Assembly (NCBI GenBank): GCA_947259415.1
Contig: CAMYMI010000004.1
Location: forward strand, 1-64,000
Origin: an uncultured Ectothiorhodospiraceae bacterium
GTDB taxonomy: Bacteria > Pseudomonadota > Gammaproteobacteria > UBA9214
DNA length: 64,000 bases
Direction of reading: 5' to 3'
This document shows, in pieces, positions 40,299 to 50,425 of the stretch (positions are counted from its first letter, which is position 1; the number at the start of each line of letters is the position of its first letter). Position numbers and translations under genes: made by a program. The notes beneath the pieces are model-generated. The model was given only the letters and a program-made list of their open reading frames with translations, was not told the origin of the DNA and made no database searches.

Positions 40299-40385
40299 AG
40301 AATTATCCAATTATCTATATAACAATAATAATCTTCTATCTAATTAATTAATAACGAAATAACAGGCTATAATCCGGGAGCCCCC

Positions 40386-41858
40386 ATGCCCTACAAAGAC
40401 CTGCGCGAATTTATCCAGCAACTCGAGCAACGCGGTGAACTCAAGCGCATCAGCCGTGCAGTCGACCCGCGCCTGGAAATGACCGAGGTCTGTGACCGTA
40501 CCCTGCGGGTCGGCGGCCCGGCCCTGTTGTTCGACAACCCGACCGGCCATTCCATCCCGGTACTGGCCAACCTGTTCGGTACCGCGGAGCGGGTGGCACT
40601 GGGCATGGGCGCCGACTCGGTGGCGGCCCTGCGTGAGGTGGGCAACCTGCTGGCCGCGCTGAAGGAACCTGAAGCGCCGCAGGGTGTGAAGGATGCCTGG
40701 CACAAGCTGCCCCTGTTCAAGAGGGTGCTGGATATGGCGCCTAAGCTGGTGAAGCAGGCTCCCTGCCAGGAGAAGGCAATCGAAGCCGGTGCTGTCGACC
40801 TGGCAACGCTGCCCATTCAGACCTGCTGGCCGGAGGACGCCGGACCGCTGATCACCTGGGCACTGGTGGTCACCCGCGGGCCGCACAAGCCGCGCCAGAA
40901 CATGGGCATCTACCGCCAGCAGGTCATCGACCGCAACAAGGTCATCATGCGCTGGCTGGCCCACCGCGGCGGGGCGCTCGACTACCGCGACTGGTGTGCG
41001 GCGCACCCGGGCGAGCCGTTCCCGGTCGCCGTGGCCCTGGGCGCGGACCCGGCCACCATCCTCGCCGCCGTTACCCCGGTACCGGACACCCTGTCGGAAT
41101 ACGCCTTCGCCGGCCTGCTGCGCGGCGCCCGGACCGAGCTGGTCAAGTGCCAGACCTGCGACCTGGAGGTCCCGGCGAGCGCGGAAATCATCCTCGAGGG
41201 CCATATCATGCCGGGAGAGGAGGCCGACGAGGGCCCGTTCGGCGACCACACCGGCTACTACAATGAGGTCGAGCGCTTCCCGGTGTTCACCATTGAACGC
41301 ATCACCCACCGTGAGGACCCGATCTACCACAGCACCTACACGGGCCGGCCGCCGGACGAACCGGCGGTGCTGGGTGTGGCATTGAACGAGGTGTTCGTAC
41401 CTCTCCTGCAGAAACAGTTCCCCGAAATCACCGACTTCTACCTGCCGCCGGAGGGCTGTTCCTACCGGGTCGCCTGCGTGAGCATGAATAAGCAATATCC
41501 CGGCCATGCCAAGCGCGTCATGTTCGGCGTCTGGTCCTTCCTGCGCCAGTTCATGTACACCAAGTTCGTGATCGTCACCGACGACGATATCAACGTGCGC
41601 GACTGGCAGGATGTCATCTGGGCCATCAGCACCCGCATGGACCCGGCGCGCGACTGCATCATCATCGAGAACACCCCGATCGACTACCTCGACTTCGCCT
41701 CGCCGGTAGCCGGACTCGGTTCCAAGATCGGCCTGGATGCCACCGGCAAGTGGCCGGGCGAAACAACACGCGCCTGGGGCCGGCCGATCCGCATGGATGC
41801 CGAGGTCAAGGCGCGCATCGACGCCATCTGGGACGAACTCGGGATAGACTCGGACTGA
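40386..41858 (+). CDS. ubiD: 3-octaprenyl-4-hydroxybenzoate carboxy-lyase UbiD
   Basis: A prenylated-FMN-dependent decarboxylase of ubiquinone biosynthesis. The 490-residue protein begins [20 protein letters not shown]. It has the prFMN/metal-binding blocks [39 protein letters not shown], and the C-terminal [19 protein letters not shown]. Length matches E. coli UbiD (497). UbiX, which supplies the cofactor, is not in the window. A ribosome site gggag precedes the ATG. The neighbour FNR-like gene at 43630 is a frequent companion. Confidence 0.97.
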   Translation: MPYKDLREFIQQLEQRGELKRISRAVDPRLEMTEVCDRTLRVGGPALLFDNPTGHSIPVLANLFGTAERVALGMGADSVAALREVGNLLAALKEPEAPQGVKDAWHKLPLFKRVLDMAPKLVKQAPCQEKAIEAGAVDLATLPIQTCWPEDAGPLITWALVVTRGPHKPRQNMGIYRQQVIDRNKVIMRWLAHRGGALDYRDWCAAHPGEPFPVAVALGADPATILAAVTPVPDTLSEYAFAGLLRGARTELVKCQTCDLEVPASAEIILEGHIMPGEEADEGPFGDHTGYYNEVERFPVFTIERITHREDPIYHSTYTGRPPDEPAVLGVALNEVFVPLLQKQFPEITDFYLPPEGCSYRVACVSMNKQYPGHAKRVMFGVWSFLRQFMYTKFVIVTDDDINVRDWQDVIWAISTRMDPARDCIIIENTPIDYLDFASPVAGLGSKIGLDATGKWPGETTRAWGRPIRMDAEVKARIDAIWDELGIDSD

Positions 41859-41922
41859 ATGCCTCGGCAATACCCGGAATACCGGGGCCAACTATGTCGT
41901 ACCGACTGCTAGACTACGGCTT

Positions 41923-42471
41923 ATGATGATGCGTCTTGTTCTTGCGGCACTGGTTGCCCTCCTTGGCCTCACGGCCTGCCAGGTCGGCCTGGATGTCAGG
42001 GCCGGCGGCACACTGTTCCATGCACTCGGCGGTGCTGAATTCATCCTGCACCGGGACATTACGATTGTCCCCGGTCGGGTCCGGGTAATTTTCCAGGAGG
42101 GTGTGCTGGCGCACGCTGCCAGCGAATTCGAGCCTCACTGCGAGCTCGAGGTGAGGAAGATCAGGGAGGAACCACAAAGCGTGCCTGCTGGTACCTACCG
42201 GATCGGCACGGTCCGCGGCGAAGTCCACTATGTCAGGCATCTGCAGAACAAGCTGATGCTCGCCGCACTCGGAGATCTGAGCCTGGCATCGGATTCTTCA
42301 TCCGAGTGGTACATGTACGCCTATCATATGACGCTGCATTCAGACCTGCATCAGGAGGCGCCGACCCTGATTTGCGGTGGTGCCTATAATTACCCTTTTT
42401 ATGCCGATTATCCCGGCATTCAGGAAATACAAGAAGCACTGGGTGATTATGCGACCCTCAGATTGCACTGA
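41923..42471 (+). CDS. Putative lipoprotein of unknown function
   Basis: A 182-residue protein with a lipoprotein signal peptide: MMMRLVLAALVALLGLTAC, with lipobox LTAC and mature Cys19. The mature domain looks beta-rich, with charged patches (EFEPHCELEVRKIREEP) and a conserved-looking GTYRIGTVRGEVHY. Two further cysteines (HCEL and ICGG) could pair. I do not recognise the family. It follows ubiD by 64 bp on the same strand and is convergent with the epimerase gene. The residue after the lipid Cys is Gln, so it probably goes to the outer membrane. Confidence 0.7.
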   Translation: MMMRLVLAALVALLGLTACQVGLDVRAGGTLFHALGGAEFILHRDITIVPGRVRVIFQEGVLAHAASEFEPHCELEVRKIREEPQSVPAGTYRIGTVRGEVHYVRHLQNKLMLAALGDLSLASDSSSEWYMYAYHMTLHSDLHQEAPTLICGGAYNYPFYADYPGIQEIQEALGDYATLRLH

Positions 42472-42695
42472 CCGTGAAGAGAATAGGGACTTTCTGACTT
42501 GTTATAACGCCGGGAAATCCGCCACGCGCAGTCGCCGTTAGTCTATCCGGCGGTGTCCTGCATTCATCGATCGCCTCTATAAACCTAAACCGCGTTATAT
42601 CGAAGTCTTGAAAACCCGCTTATTCAGACGAACGAGGATTAAACGGGGATATTCGATTTATTGTGTCTTTGAATAATCGGGAATACTCCCATTTG

Positions 42696-43565
42696 TCATA
42701 CGAAGCAGGATTTCAGGCCGGCATCCAGGTCCGGGTATTCAAGCTCAATTTCCAGTTCCGCCAGGAGCTTTTCATTGCCCATGCGGCGTGAGTCCCGCAG
42801 AAAGGAGAGCATCCCGGGGCTGAGCACCTGCTCGGCCTCGGTGCGCGGAATCTCGGGTGGCCGCGGCAGCCCCGCGGCATCGGCTACCCGGAAAAAGTAG
42901 TCCGTCATGTTGCCGGGATGGCCGTCACTGATATTGTAAATGGTATTGGCATGCGTGCTGCCCATGGCCACCACGCAGATCGCGGCGAGGTCGTCGCCAT
43001 GGATTCTGTTGGTATAGGGTGCGTCCGCCTCGCGCAGCACCGGGGTACCGGCATGCAGGCGCGCCAGCGGCAGTTTTCCCGGACCGTAGATGCCGGGCAC
43101 CCGCAGAACGATCCACTGTACCTCATTGGCTTCCGCCCAGGCACGTAGGCGATTTTCGGCATTCAGTCGGCGCTGTCCGCGCGCCGTAGCAGGATTGACC
43201 GGCTCATCCTCGGTAATCCAGCGGCCCTGGCAGTCACCATAGACGGCACTGGTGCTGATATAGAGGATGCGCCGGGGTGGCGCATGAGTGTCCAGCGCCT
43301 GTAGAAAGGCCGCCATGCGCGCATCGGTCTCACCCCGCGGGGGTGGCGGGGCGAAATAGAAGATGTCAGTAAAACCGCCAGCCCAATGCACGCCCGGTAC
43401 CGCGTCATCCAGGTCCGCCTGCAGGACCCGGATACCCTGATCACGCAGGCCTTGAGCCGATTCAGGGGAATGTACCAGCCCGGTAACGCTGACACCTCGC
43501 GCCTGCAGCAGGGCGGCCACCCGCCGACCGATATATCCGCAGCCGACTATTAGCACAGACTCCAT
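42696..43565 (-). CDS. NAD(P)-dependent epimerase/dehydratase family protein (YeeZ-like)
   Basis: A 289-residue extended-SDR-like protein. The Rossmann nucleotide site is VLIVGCGYIGRRVAALLQ. The Ser/Tyr region is ILYISTSAVYGDCQGRW, and VLRVPGIYGPG and NRIHGDDLAAI are typical of the epimerase fold. Where a catalytic YxxxK is expected, GQRRLNAENRLRAW has no Tyr-Lys pair, as in YeeZ-type proteins whose substrate is unknown. It is divergent from the ferredoxin reductase gene across 64 bp. Confidence 0.85.
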   Translation of the reverse strand: MESVLIVGCGYIGRRVAALLQARGVSVTGLVHSPESAQGLRDQGIRVLQADLDDAVPGVHWAGGFTDIFYFAPPPPRGETDARMAAFLQALDTHAPPRRILYISTSAVYGDCQGRWITEDEPVNPATARGQRRLNAENRLRAWAEANEVQWIVLRVPGIYGPGKLPLARLHAGTPVLREADAPYTNRIHGDDLAAICVVAMGSTHANTIYNISDGHPGNMTDYFFRVADAAGLPRPPEIPRTEAEQVLSPGMLSFLRDSRRMGNEKLLAELEIELEYPDLDAGLKSCFV

Positions 43566-43629
43566 CGGTTTATCTCCCCGGTGAAATCAGCGACAATGCC
43601 GCTCCGGTGTAGTTTCTGTAAGTAATTGA

Positions 43630-44649
43630 ATGTCATATAAAGTCAAAGTCCATTCCAGCGGCCACGAGTTCAGCGTCGAGGCACATGAATCGGTGCTCGA
43701 TGGCGCGCTGCGCCAGGGCATTATACTGCCCTATGGCTGCCGTAACGGGGCCTGTGGTTCCTGCATGGGGACCGTGCTGAGCGGTTCCGTGGACTATGCC
43801 AACGGCCTGCCGCCCGCGCTCAGCGAGGCAGACGCGGCCTCCAGCAAGGCGCTGTTCTGCCAGGCGCACCCGAGCGGCGACCTGACCATCGAGGTACGCG
43901 AGGTCGATGCCGTTAAGGACATCGAGATCAAGAAACTGCCCTGTAGGGTTGACCGCCTCGAGCAGCTCGCCCACGACGTTATCCGCATCTACCTGAAGGT
44001 CCCCAGCAGCAACCGGCTGCAGTTCCTCGCCGGTCAGTACATCAACGTGCTGCTCAAGGGCCAGTCGCCGCGCGCCTTTTCCATCGCCAACGCCCCGCAC
44101 GACGACGAGTTCATCGAACTGCACATCCGCTATGTCGAGGGCGGCCACTTCAGTGGCCAGGTCTTCCACGACCTCAAGGAAAAGGCACTGCTGCGCCTCG
44201 AGGGTCCGCTCGGCACCTATTTCCTGCGCGAGGACAGCGAACGCCCGCTGATACTGATTGGCGGCGGCACCGGTTTCGCCCCGCTCAAGGGCATGCTGGA
44301 ACACGCCTTCTATACCGGAATCCAGCGGCCGCTGCACCTGTTCTGGGGGGCGCGCTCGAGACGTGATCTCTACCTCGAGGAACTACCACTGCGCTGGCTT
44401 ATGGAACACAACAACTTCAATTACACCCCGGTTCTGTCGGAACCGCTGCCCGAGGACAACTGGACCGGCGAGATCGGCCTTGTCACCGACAGCGTGGTGC
44501 GCCACTACCCGGATCTCGCCAACTATGATGTCTATGCCAGCGGCCCGCCGCCAATGGTGAAGGCCGGCCACCGTCTGTTCATCGAGCACGGCATGGATGA
44601 GGCGCAGTTCTATTCCGATTCCTTTGAATACGCCGCACCAGTCGATTAA
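43630..44649 (+). CDS. 2Fe-2S ferredoxin / FAD / NAD(P)H oxidoreductase (AscD/Fre-like)
   Basis: A 339-residue modular electron-transfer flavoprotein. The N-terminal plant-type 2Fe-2S domain (1-90) has PYGCRNGACGSCMGTVLSG, and the fourth Cys lies in LFCQAHPSGDL. The FAD domain (about 100-200) has RAFSIANAPHD. The NAD(P) domain (about 210-335) has LIGGGTGFAPLKGMLEHA and YASGPPPMVKAGH. It is commonly annotated as CDP-6-deoxy-glucoseen reductase. In gammaproteobacteria a gene of this type often lies near ubiD, so a role in supplying reductant to cofactor or quinone chemistry is an inference. Confidence 0.9.
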   Translation: MSYKVKVHSSGHEFSVEAHESVLDGALRQGIILPYGCRNGACGSCMGTVLSGSVDYANGLPPALSEADAASSKALFCQAHPSGDLTIEVREVDAVKDIEIKKLPCRVDRLEQLAHDVIRIYLKVPSSNRLQFLAGQYINVLLKGQSPRAFSIANAPHDDEFIELHIRYVEGGHFSGQVFHDLKEKALLRLEGPLGTYFLREDSERPLILIGGGTGFAPLKGMLEHAFYTGIQRPLHLFWGARSRRDLYLEELPLRWLMEHNNFNYTPVLSEPLPEDNWTGEIGLVTDSVVRHYPDLANYDVYASGPPPMVKAGHRLFIEHGMDEAQFYSDSFEYAAPVD

Positions 44650-44667
44650 CGCCGGTACGCTCCGGCA

Positions 44668-45456
44668 TCATGCACCCCGTTCGGCCCGAAACTGACACAG
44701 CGCCGCCACCAGCGCCTCGTCGCTGGCATTGTCCGCCACCCGCACTGCCTGACTGAATCCCAGCCGCTCCGCGAGCAGGGCCTGGCGTCGGCTGACCACG
44801 ACCAGCGGTAGCTGGCGCAGGAGCGGCTGACCTACAGCCCCCGCCATGTCAAACAGGTTCTGCAGGGTCTCGTTGCTGGTGATGGTAATCACGTCCAGCG
44901 CCCCTGGCTGCCAGTGAGGCAGCAGGCTTGCGGCATCCACCGTGGGGCAGGCACGCCGATAGACCTCGGCATACTCGACCGTGGCGCCGCGCCCCGTCAG
45001 GGTTTCAAAAAGTTGTTCGCGTCCACCGTTGCCGCGAAAGATGAGCACGCGCCGGCCGGACATGTCCTGCAGTTCATTCAGCGCCAGCAGGGCCTCGCTG
45101 TTGTACTGGTGTTGCGGCACCAGGTCCACCGCAAGACCATAGGGTTCCAGCGCCTGCGCCGAGCGGGCGCCAACTGTGGCGATCCTGACATTTGCAGGCC
45201 ACGCACCCCGTGCCGTTATGAAGTCCAGGCCCTTGCGGACGGCATTGACGCTGACGAATACCGCCAGGTCATAGGAAGACAGCGTTGCGGTCACGGTCTC
45301 AAGCCGTGTTGTATCCAGGGGATCGAGGATTTCGATGGTCGGCAGGCGCACGGCCGTGCCGCCGGCGGCCTCGATCAGCCGGCAGAGACGCTCCGCCTGG
45401 TCGACGGGACGCGTCACCAGCACGCGCAGGCCCTGCAATGCATCCTCAGGTGTCAT
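44668..45456 (-). CDS. hemD: Uroporphyrinogen-III synthase
   Basis: Cyclises and inverts ring D of hydroxymethylbilane to uroporphyrinogen III. The 262-residue two-domain protein shows LRVLVTRPVDQAERLCRLIEA, VFVSVNAVRKGLDF and IATVGARSAQAL, and DVITITSNETLQNLF with the late VVVSRRQALLAERLGF. HemD is poorly conserved, but position 30 bp after hemC confirms it. No hemX/hemY follow, unlike Pseudomonas and E. coli; the next gene is convergent. Confidence 0.93.
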   Translation of the reverse strand: MTPEDALQGLRVLVTRPVDQAERLCRLIEAAGGTAVRLPTIEILDPLDTTRLETVTATLSSYDLAVFVSVNAVRKGLDFITARGAWPANVRIATVGARSAQALEPYGLAVDLVPQHQYNSEALLALNELQDMSGRRVLIFRGNGGREQLFETLTGRGATVEYAEVYRRACPTVDAASLLPHWQPGALDVITITSNETLQNLFDMAGAVGQPLLRQLPLVVVSRRQALLAERLGFSQAVRVADNASDEALVAALCQFRAERGA

Positions 45457-45486
45457 TTCGCAGCAAGCGCCGGCCAGCGCAATTCC

Positions 45487-46419
45487 TCATGCATCGCCAA
45501 GCAATTTTTCAAGGATGGGCCGCGCACCGCGCGCCAGCAGGTCCTCGGCCAGTTCTTGTCCCAGGTGCTCGGCATCGGCCGCCGGTCCGCTGATGTGTCC
45601 GCGAATGACCTCACTGCCATCCGGCCAGCCCACCAGGCCATGCAGTTCGATACGGTCGCCCTGCAGCACGGCATAACCGGCCACCGGAGCCTGGCAGCCG
45701 CCGGCCAGTGTGGCGTTCATGGCCCGTTCAGCCAGTGTGCGCAGGCGGGTAGCGGGATGATCCAGTGGTGCGATCAGGCCCTGGACACGCGCATCATCGA
45801 CGCGGCACTCGATGCCGATCACGCCCTGGGCAATGGCCGGCAGGCATTGTTCCGGTTCCAGTGCTGCGCTGATGCGGGCCTCCAGCCCCAGGCGCTTGAG
45901 GCCCGCGCAGGCCAGCACGATGGCATCGTAGTCGCCGTTATCGAGCCTGGACAGGCGGGTACCGACGTTGCCGCGCAGATCGAGGATTTCCAGGTCGGGA
46001 CGCCGGGCGCGCAGCTGGCACTGACGACGCAGGCTGGAGGTACCGACCCGTGCACCCTCCGGCAGTGCATCAACCGAGGTAAAGCGGTTCGAGACCAAGG
46101 CATCGCGCGGATCCTCGCGCTCCAGAATGACGCCAATGCCCAGACCGGGCGGGAACCCGACCGGCACGTCCTTCATGGAGTGCACCGCGATATCCGCATC
46201 CCCCTGCAGCATGCCCTGTTCGAGCTCTTTTACGAACAGGCCCTTGCCACCAATCCTGGCCAGCGGACTGTCCAGCACCCGGTCGCCCTGGGTGCTCATG
46301 GTGACCAGTTCCACCTCGAGGCCGGGATGCACTGCCTGCAGACGCGTGCGCACATGCTCGGCCTGCCACAGGGCCAGTGGGCTTTTACGGGTGGCGATAC
46401 GTAATACTTCGGTTGACAT
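45487..46419 (-). CDS. hemC: Hydroxymethylbilane synthase (porphobilinogen deaminase)
   Basis: Polymerises four porphobilinogens to hydroxymethylbilane. The 310-residue protein shows [34 protein letters not shown] with the active-site residues, [17 protein letters not shown] and [15 protein letters not shown]. The dipyrromethane cofactor Cys lies in [13 protein letters not shown]. It is upstream of hemD and divergent from the thioredoxin-like gene. Confidence 0.97.
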   Translation of the reverse strand: MSTEVLRIATRKSPLALWQAEHVRTRLQAVHPGLEVELVTMSTQGDRVLDSPLARIGGKGLFVKELEQGMLQGDADIAVHSMKDVPVGFPPGLGIGVILEREDPRDALVSNRFTSVDALPEGARVGTSSLRRQCQLRARRPDLEILDLRGNVGTRLSRLDNGDYDAIVLACAGLKRLGLEARISAALEPEQCLPAIAQGVIGIECRVDDARVQGLIAPLDHPATRLRTLAERAMNATLAGGCQAPVAGYAVLQGDRIELHGLVGWPDGSEVIRGHISGPAADAEHLGQELAEDLLARGARPILEKLLGDA

Positions 46420-46481
46420 GTGTCTGAGAGTGTCAGATTAATTAGGTATCGGCTTTGATCCGAAGGAAGCAGCGAGCGGTT

Positions 46482-47018
46482 ATGATGAAACGATTATACA
46501 AGCCTGTTGTCTGCGGATGGGCGTTATTGTGGCTGGCCAGCGCCGCCCTGCACGCCGAGATCGAAGTGCCGGTCACGGAAGACCTGGGCCAGGACGGGCA
46601 GGGCGCCCGGGCCGACAGGCTGCCGATCCTGCTCGCCTTCACCGCTATAGAATGTCCCTATTGCGATGACCTGGAAGAGGAATTTCTCGCACCCATGCTA
46701 CTTAGCGGCGACTACACAGACATGGTCATCATCCGCAAGCTGGTCCTCGATAACGGCTCCCATGTCAGGGATTTCTCGGGCCGTTCCGTGGAGGCCACAG
46801 AACTGGCGCATGCCTACCGGGTGTTTGTTACACCCACCATCCTGTTTGTCGATGCCGTGGGCAGGGAACTCGCTGAACGCATGGTCGGCATCAACACCCT
46901 CGAGATGTTCGGTGGATACCTGGACGGCTGCATCGATACCGCCTTGCTGCAACTCAGGGAACCGCAGCGGCTGTCCGAGGATTCGCCCTGCCGCCTCACT
47001 CTAGATCCGGCGCGCTGA
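46482..47018 (+). CDS. Exported thioredoxin-fold protein with CPYC site
   Basis: About 178 residues from ATG 46482 (alternatives at 46485 and an upstream TTG at 46455). A signal peptide with the core VVCGWALLWLASAALHA precedes a thioredoxin-like fold. The redox site is CPYC (58-61), the sequence found in glutaredoxins, and a cis-Pro lies in FVTPTILFVD. The C-terminal region has extra cysteines (DGCID and SPCRL). It is probably a periplasmic thiol reductant or oxidant of the SoxW/DsbE-like kind; its partner is unknown. It is encoded between hemC and algR, and its stop codon abuts the algR stop with no gap. Confidence 0.8.
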   Translation: MMKRLYKPVVCGWALLWLASAALHAEIEVPVTEDLGQDGQGARADRLPILLAFTAIECPYCDDLEEEFLAPMLLSGDYTDMVIIRKLVLDNGSHVRDFSGRSVEATELAHAYRVFVTPTILFVDAVGRELAERMVGINTLEMFGGYLDGCIDTALLQLREPQRLSEDSPCRLTLDPAR

Positions 47019-47759
47019 TCAGGACTGCAACAACTTGATGCGCTGGCGTACGTCGGCGACATGGCGGCGGCTGACCTCTAGGCACTCATCGACCCCATCG
47101 AGCAGTACCCTGTAGTGTCCACTTGTATCCTTCTCCAGGCCGCGCAGGAAGCGCACCGCGACCAGGGCGTTGCGGTGCACGCGGATGAACTGTTCCCGGA
47201 ATTCATCTTCCAGTGACTTGAGCGTCTCTTCGATCAGTACCTGCCCTCCGGGTGTGGCCACGGTAAGGTATTTCTGATCCGCCAGGAAATAACGAACCTC
47301 CTCAACGGGTATCAGCTGCAGACTGCCGCGCACGCGCGCGCAGATACGGGTGCGCGCAGTACCCTGCTCAACGGCCTGCCGCAGTGCGGCGGCCTGTACG
47401 CGCGTCAGGCGCCGGGCGTTTGCCAGCGCTTCGGCCAGGCGCTCCCGGCGTACGGGCTTGAGTAGATAATCGACGGCGTGCATCTCGAAGGCCTCCAGCG
47501 CATGGTCGCTGTAGGCCGTTGTAAAGATGATGGCGGGCGGCTGTTCCAGCACCAGTAGATGACGTGCCGCCTCCAGTCCGTCCATACCCGGCATGCGGAT
47601 GTCCATCAGCAGGATGTCCGGCTGGTGCTCAGCGGCCAGCGCCAGCGCCGCCTGGCCGGTGGCCGCCTCGCCGCACACCGTATAGCTGTCGAGGGGTTCC
47701 AGCATGCGCAACAGGCGTTCACGTGCCGGCGCTTCATCGTCGACCACCAGCACCCTCAT
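47019..47759 (-). CDS. algR: LytTR response regulator, AlgR type
   Basis: A 246-residue two-component regulator. The receiver domain (1-120) starts MRVLVVDDEAPARERLLRML with phospho-Asp in ILLMDIRMPGMDGLEA. The LytTR DNA-binding domain (about 145-246) shows RYFLADQKYLTVAT, EQFIRVHRNALVAV and CLEVSRRHVADVRQ. In Pseudomonas the orthologue, next to argH and hemC as here, controls alginate, motility and virulence. It overlaps the kinase gene by 4 bp. Confidence 0.93.
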   Translation of the reverse strand: MRVLVVDDEAPARERLLRMLEPLDSYTVCGEAATGQAALALAAEHQPDILLMDIRMPGMDGLEAARHLLVLEQPPAIIFTTAYSDHALEAFEMHAVDYLLKPVRRERLAEALANARRLTRVQAAALRQAVEQGTARTRICARVRGSLQLIPVEEVRYFLADQKYLTVATPGGQVLIEETLKSLEDEFREQFIRVHRNALVAVRFLRGLEKDTSGHYRVLLDGVDECLEVSRRHVADVRQRIKLLQS

Positions 47760-48829
47760 GTCGGCTGACTCACGGGAAAGCGGAGCGTTACCTGGTAGTA
47801 CCCCTTGCGCTTCCGGGTCTCCAGACCGGCCCGGTTCCCGAAGGCCAGCTGCAGCCGCTGGCGGATATTCTCCTGGGCAATACGGTTGCCCTGTTGGCGG
47901 CCGGCCACGGCATGCCCGGGCACCGGGTTGCTGACCCGGATCGCGATCCAGCCGTTATCGGCCTCGCCACTGATCCGGATGGTGCCACCCTCGGCCAGCG
48001 ACTCGATCCCATGATAGATGGCGTTCTCCAGCAGTGGCTGCAGGATCAGAGGCGGCACTTTCATATCGAGCGGCAACGCCTCCATGTCCCACTCCACGGA
48101 CAGGCGCTCGCCCAGGCGTAGCGCCTCGATATTCAGGTAGCGCCGCGCCAGGGTAATTTCGGCTTCCAGGGTGGCACGCTCATCCGCGCTGTCTAGCGAG
48201 GCGCGAAACAGGTCAGAGAGGTCGTGGATTGCCTCCTCGGCGGTATCCGGGTCCGAGCGCGTCAAGGCAGCAATGGTATTCATACTGTTGAACAGGAAAT
48301 GGGGACGGATGCGTGCCTGCAGGGCCGCCACCCTGGCACGGGCCTCGGCCTGCAGCTGTTGCCGCCATTGGTGCTGGACAAACAGGTAGCGCAGGGTGAC
48401 GGCCGTGATCACCGCACTGACCCCGAGACAGCGCAGCAGGAAGACAGCGTGTTGTGCGCTGTCGATCGAGGGCAGGATTGTGCTATGCACCATCAACCAG
48501 AAGGCGGCCTCGCTCAGCAGCGCCGTGACCAGCAGGACCAGCAGGTAGCTGATCAGCACCGCTGCCGTATTGCCCAGCTGCAACAGCAGCGGCCTCGCCA
48601 GGCACAGCAGCGCCGCACTGGTCAGGGCAATCCATTGCAGGAACAGCGAGATTACGCCCAGGTCACTCCAGCGGTCGCCCAGCAGTCCCGGGGTTACCAG
48701 CACCAGTACGAAGGCCAGCAACTCGGCCATGATGACCACCGCGAACACCAGCCGCACGTCGCAGAAGCTGGGCAGGAAGAAACTGTCGCCCTGTTCGATA
48801 CCTCTGCTGTTTGCTGCCGCATCGTTCAT
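47756..48829 (-). CDS. algZ: LytS-type sensor histidine kinase, AlgZ/FimS-like
   Basis: A 357-residue inner-membrane kinase with about four to six N-terminal membrane helices (about residues 25-150), then the His_kinase domain. Its phospho-acceptor His is in RIRPHFLFNSMNTIAALTR. The ATP-binding half shows PPLILQPLLENAIYHGIE and ends near GYYQVTLRFP, with a degenerate G box (GNRIAQENIRQRL). It is the partner of AlgR, with a 4-bp overlap, and is divergent from argH as in Pseudomonas. Confidence 0.92.
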   Translation of the reverse strand: MNDAAANSRGIEQGDSFFLPSFCDVRLVFAVVIMAELLAFVLVLVTPGLLGDRWSDLGVISLFLQWIALTSAALLCLARPLLLQLGNTAAVLISYLLVLLVTALLSEAAFWLMVHSTILPSIDSAQHAVFLLRCLGVSAVITAVTLRYLFVQHQWRQQLQAEARARVAALQARIRPHFLFNSMNTIAALTRSDPDTAEEAIHDLSDLFRASLDSADERATLEAEITLARRYLNIEALRLGERLSVEWDMEALPLDMKVPPLILQPLLENAIYHGIESLAEGGTIRISGEADNGWIAIRVSNPVPGHAVAGRQQGNRIAQENIRQRLQLAFGNRAGLETRKRKGYYQVTLRFPVSQPT

Positions 48830-48946
48830 GGAATCAGTGCCAGGTTTAAGCGGACCTGCTTCGAGCCATGCCGGCCTGCCGCCGGCAAACGCAAACCGCT
48901 TGCGGATTGGTTATACTGCGCCGACACGTGATCATGGGTTAGCAGC

Positions 48947-50350
48947 ATGACGGACGATAACGCCAAGGAAAAGCCCTGGAGCGGCCGGTTTACCGAGTCG
49001 ACCGACGCATTTGTCGAATCCTTCACCGCCTCGATCGGATTCGACCACCGGCTCTATCGCTACGACATCGCCGGGTCGATTGCCCATGCACGCATGCTGG
49101 CACATGTCGGGATCATCAGCGAGACCGAGTGCAAGCGGATCGTTGACGGCCTGGAGGACATCCGCGCGGATATCGAACGTGGTGACTTCGCCTGGTCGGT
49201 CGCGCTCGAGGACATCCACATGAATATCGAGGCACGCCTGATAGAGCGGATTGGCGAAGCCGGCAAGAAACTTCATACCGGTCGCTCGCGCAACGATCAG
49301 GTCGCAACCGACCTGCGCCTGTACCTGCGCGACGAAATCGACACCCTTTGCGTCGAACTGGATCGCCTGCAGGCCGCCCTGCTGGAACTCGCCGAACGCG
49401 AGGTCGACACCATCATGCCCGGGTTCACGCACCTGCAAGTGGCCATGCCGGTCAGCTTCGGTCACCACATGCTCGCCTGGATCGAGATGCTGGAGCGTGA
49501 CTACCAGCGCCTGCTGGACTGCCGGCGGCGGGTCAATGTCATGCCGCTGGGTGCAGCCGCCCTTGCCGGTACGAGCTTTCCCATCGACCGGGCCTACACG
49601 GCACGGCTGCTGGACTTCGATGCCCCGGCCGCCAACTCGCTGGATGCGGTCAGTGACCGGGATTTCGTGATCGAGTTCTGCAGTGCGGCTGCGCTGGTGA
49701 TGATGCATCTGTCACGGTTCTCGGAGGAACTGATACTCTGGTCATCGGCACAATTCAACTTTATTGAACTGCCGGACCGCTTCTGTACCGGCTCAAGCAT
49801 CATGCCACAGAAGAAAAACCCGGATGTTCCGGAACTGCTGCGCGGCAAGGGCGGGCGGGTAATTGGACACCTGGTGAGCCTGCTGACTCTGATGAAGGGT
49901 CAGCCACTGGCCTATAACAAGGACAACCAGGAGGACAAGGAGCCGCTGTTCGACAGTGTCGATACCCTCAAGGGCTCACTACGGGTATTCGCCGACATGA
50001 TGCCCGCGCTCGAGTTGAACCGGGAGCAGATGACCCGTGCGGCGCGCCAGGGTTTCTCCACTGCAACCGACCTCGCGGACTACCTGGTGCGCAAGGGGAT
50101 CCCCTTCCGCGACGCCCACGAAACCGTTGGCCGCGCGGTCCGTCACGGGATCGAGATCGGCAGGGACCTGTCTGCCATGACGCTGGAGGACCTGCAGGGC
50201 TTTTCCAGCTCCATCAGCGCGGACGTGTTCGAGGTGTTGACCCTGGAGGGCTCACTGGCGTCACGCAATCACCCGGGTGGCACTGCCCCCGCGCAGGTGC
50301 GGGCGGCCATCGCCACGGTTCGGACCCGGCTCGTAAACCGGGAAAGCTAA
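48947..50350 (+). CDS. argH: Argininosuccinate lyase
   Basis: The last step of arginine biosynthesis: cleavage of argininosuccinate to arginine and fumarate. The 467-residue protein of the fumarase/aspartase superfamily shows [57 protein letters not shown] and the flexible signature loop [20 protein letters not shown]. It is complete and of usual length. It is divergent from algZ across 117 bp. Confidence 0.97.
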   Translation: MTDDNAKEKPWSGRFTESTDAFVESFTASIGFDHRLYRYDIAGSIAHARMLAHVGIISETECKRIVDGLEDIRADIERGDFAWSVALEDIHMNIEARLIERIGEAGKKLHTGRSRNDQVATDLRLYLRDEIDTLCVELDRLQAALLELAEREVDTIMPGFTHLQVAMPVSFGHHMLAWIEMLERDYQRLLDCRRRVNVMPLGAAALAGTSFPIDRAYTARLLDFDAPAANSLDAVSDRDFVIEFCSAAALVMMHLSRFSEELILWSSAQFNFIELPDRFCTGSSIMPQKKNPDVPELLRGKGGRVIGHLVSLLTLMKGQPLAYNKDNQEDKEPLFDSVDTLKGSLRVFADMMPALELNREQMTRAARQGFSTATDLADYLVRKGIPFRDAHETVGRAVRHGIEIGRDLSAMTLEDLQGFSSSISADVFEVLTLEGSLASRNHPGGTAPAQVRAAIATVRTRLVNRES

Positions 50351-50425
50351 TGCCGGCAGCGACATTACCGTTAGGGTTGTAACCGGAATACCAGCTTCAA
50401 TCGCAAGCCAGGGGAACAGATCTGC

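Noticed and set aside
40368-40373. A perfect TATAAT before ubiD
   Set aside because: Transcription from it would begin after the ubiD ribosome site, and no matching -35 is present.
40344-41891. A 515-codon open frame antisense to all of ubiD
   Set aside because: It is a shadow of a GC-rich gene in the complementary frame. It has no ribosome site and its composition is that of a reverse-translated coding strand.
44914-46404. A 496-codon open frame antisense to hemD-hemC
   Set aside because: Same shadow effect; both hem genes on the other strand are intact and unmistakable.
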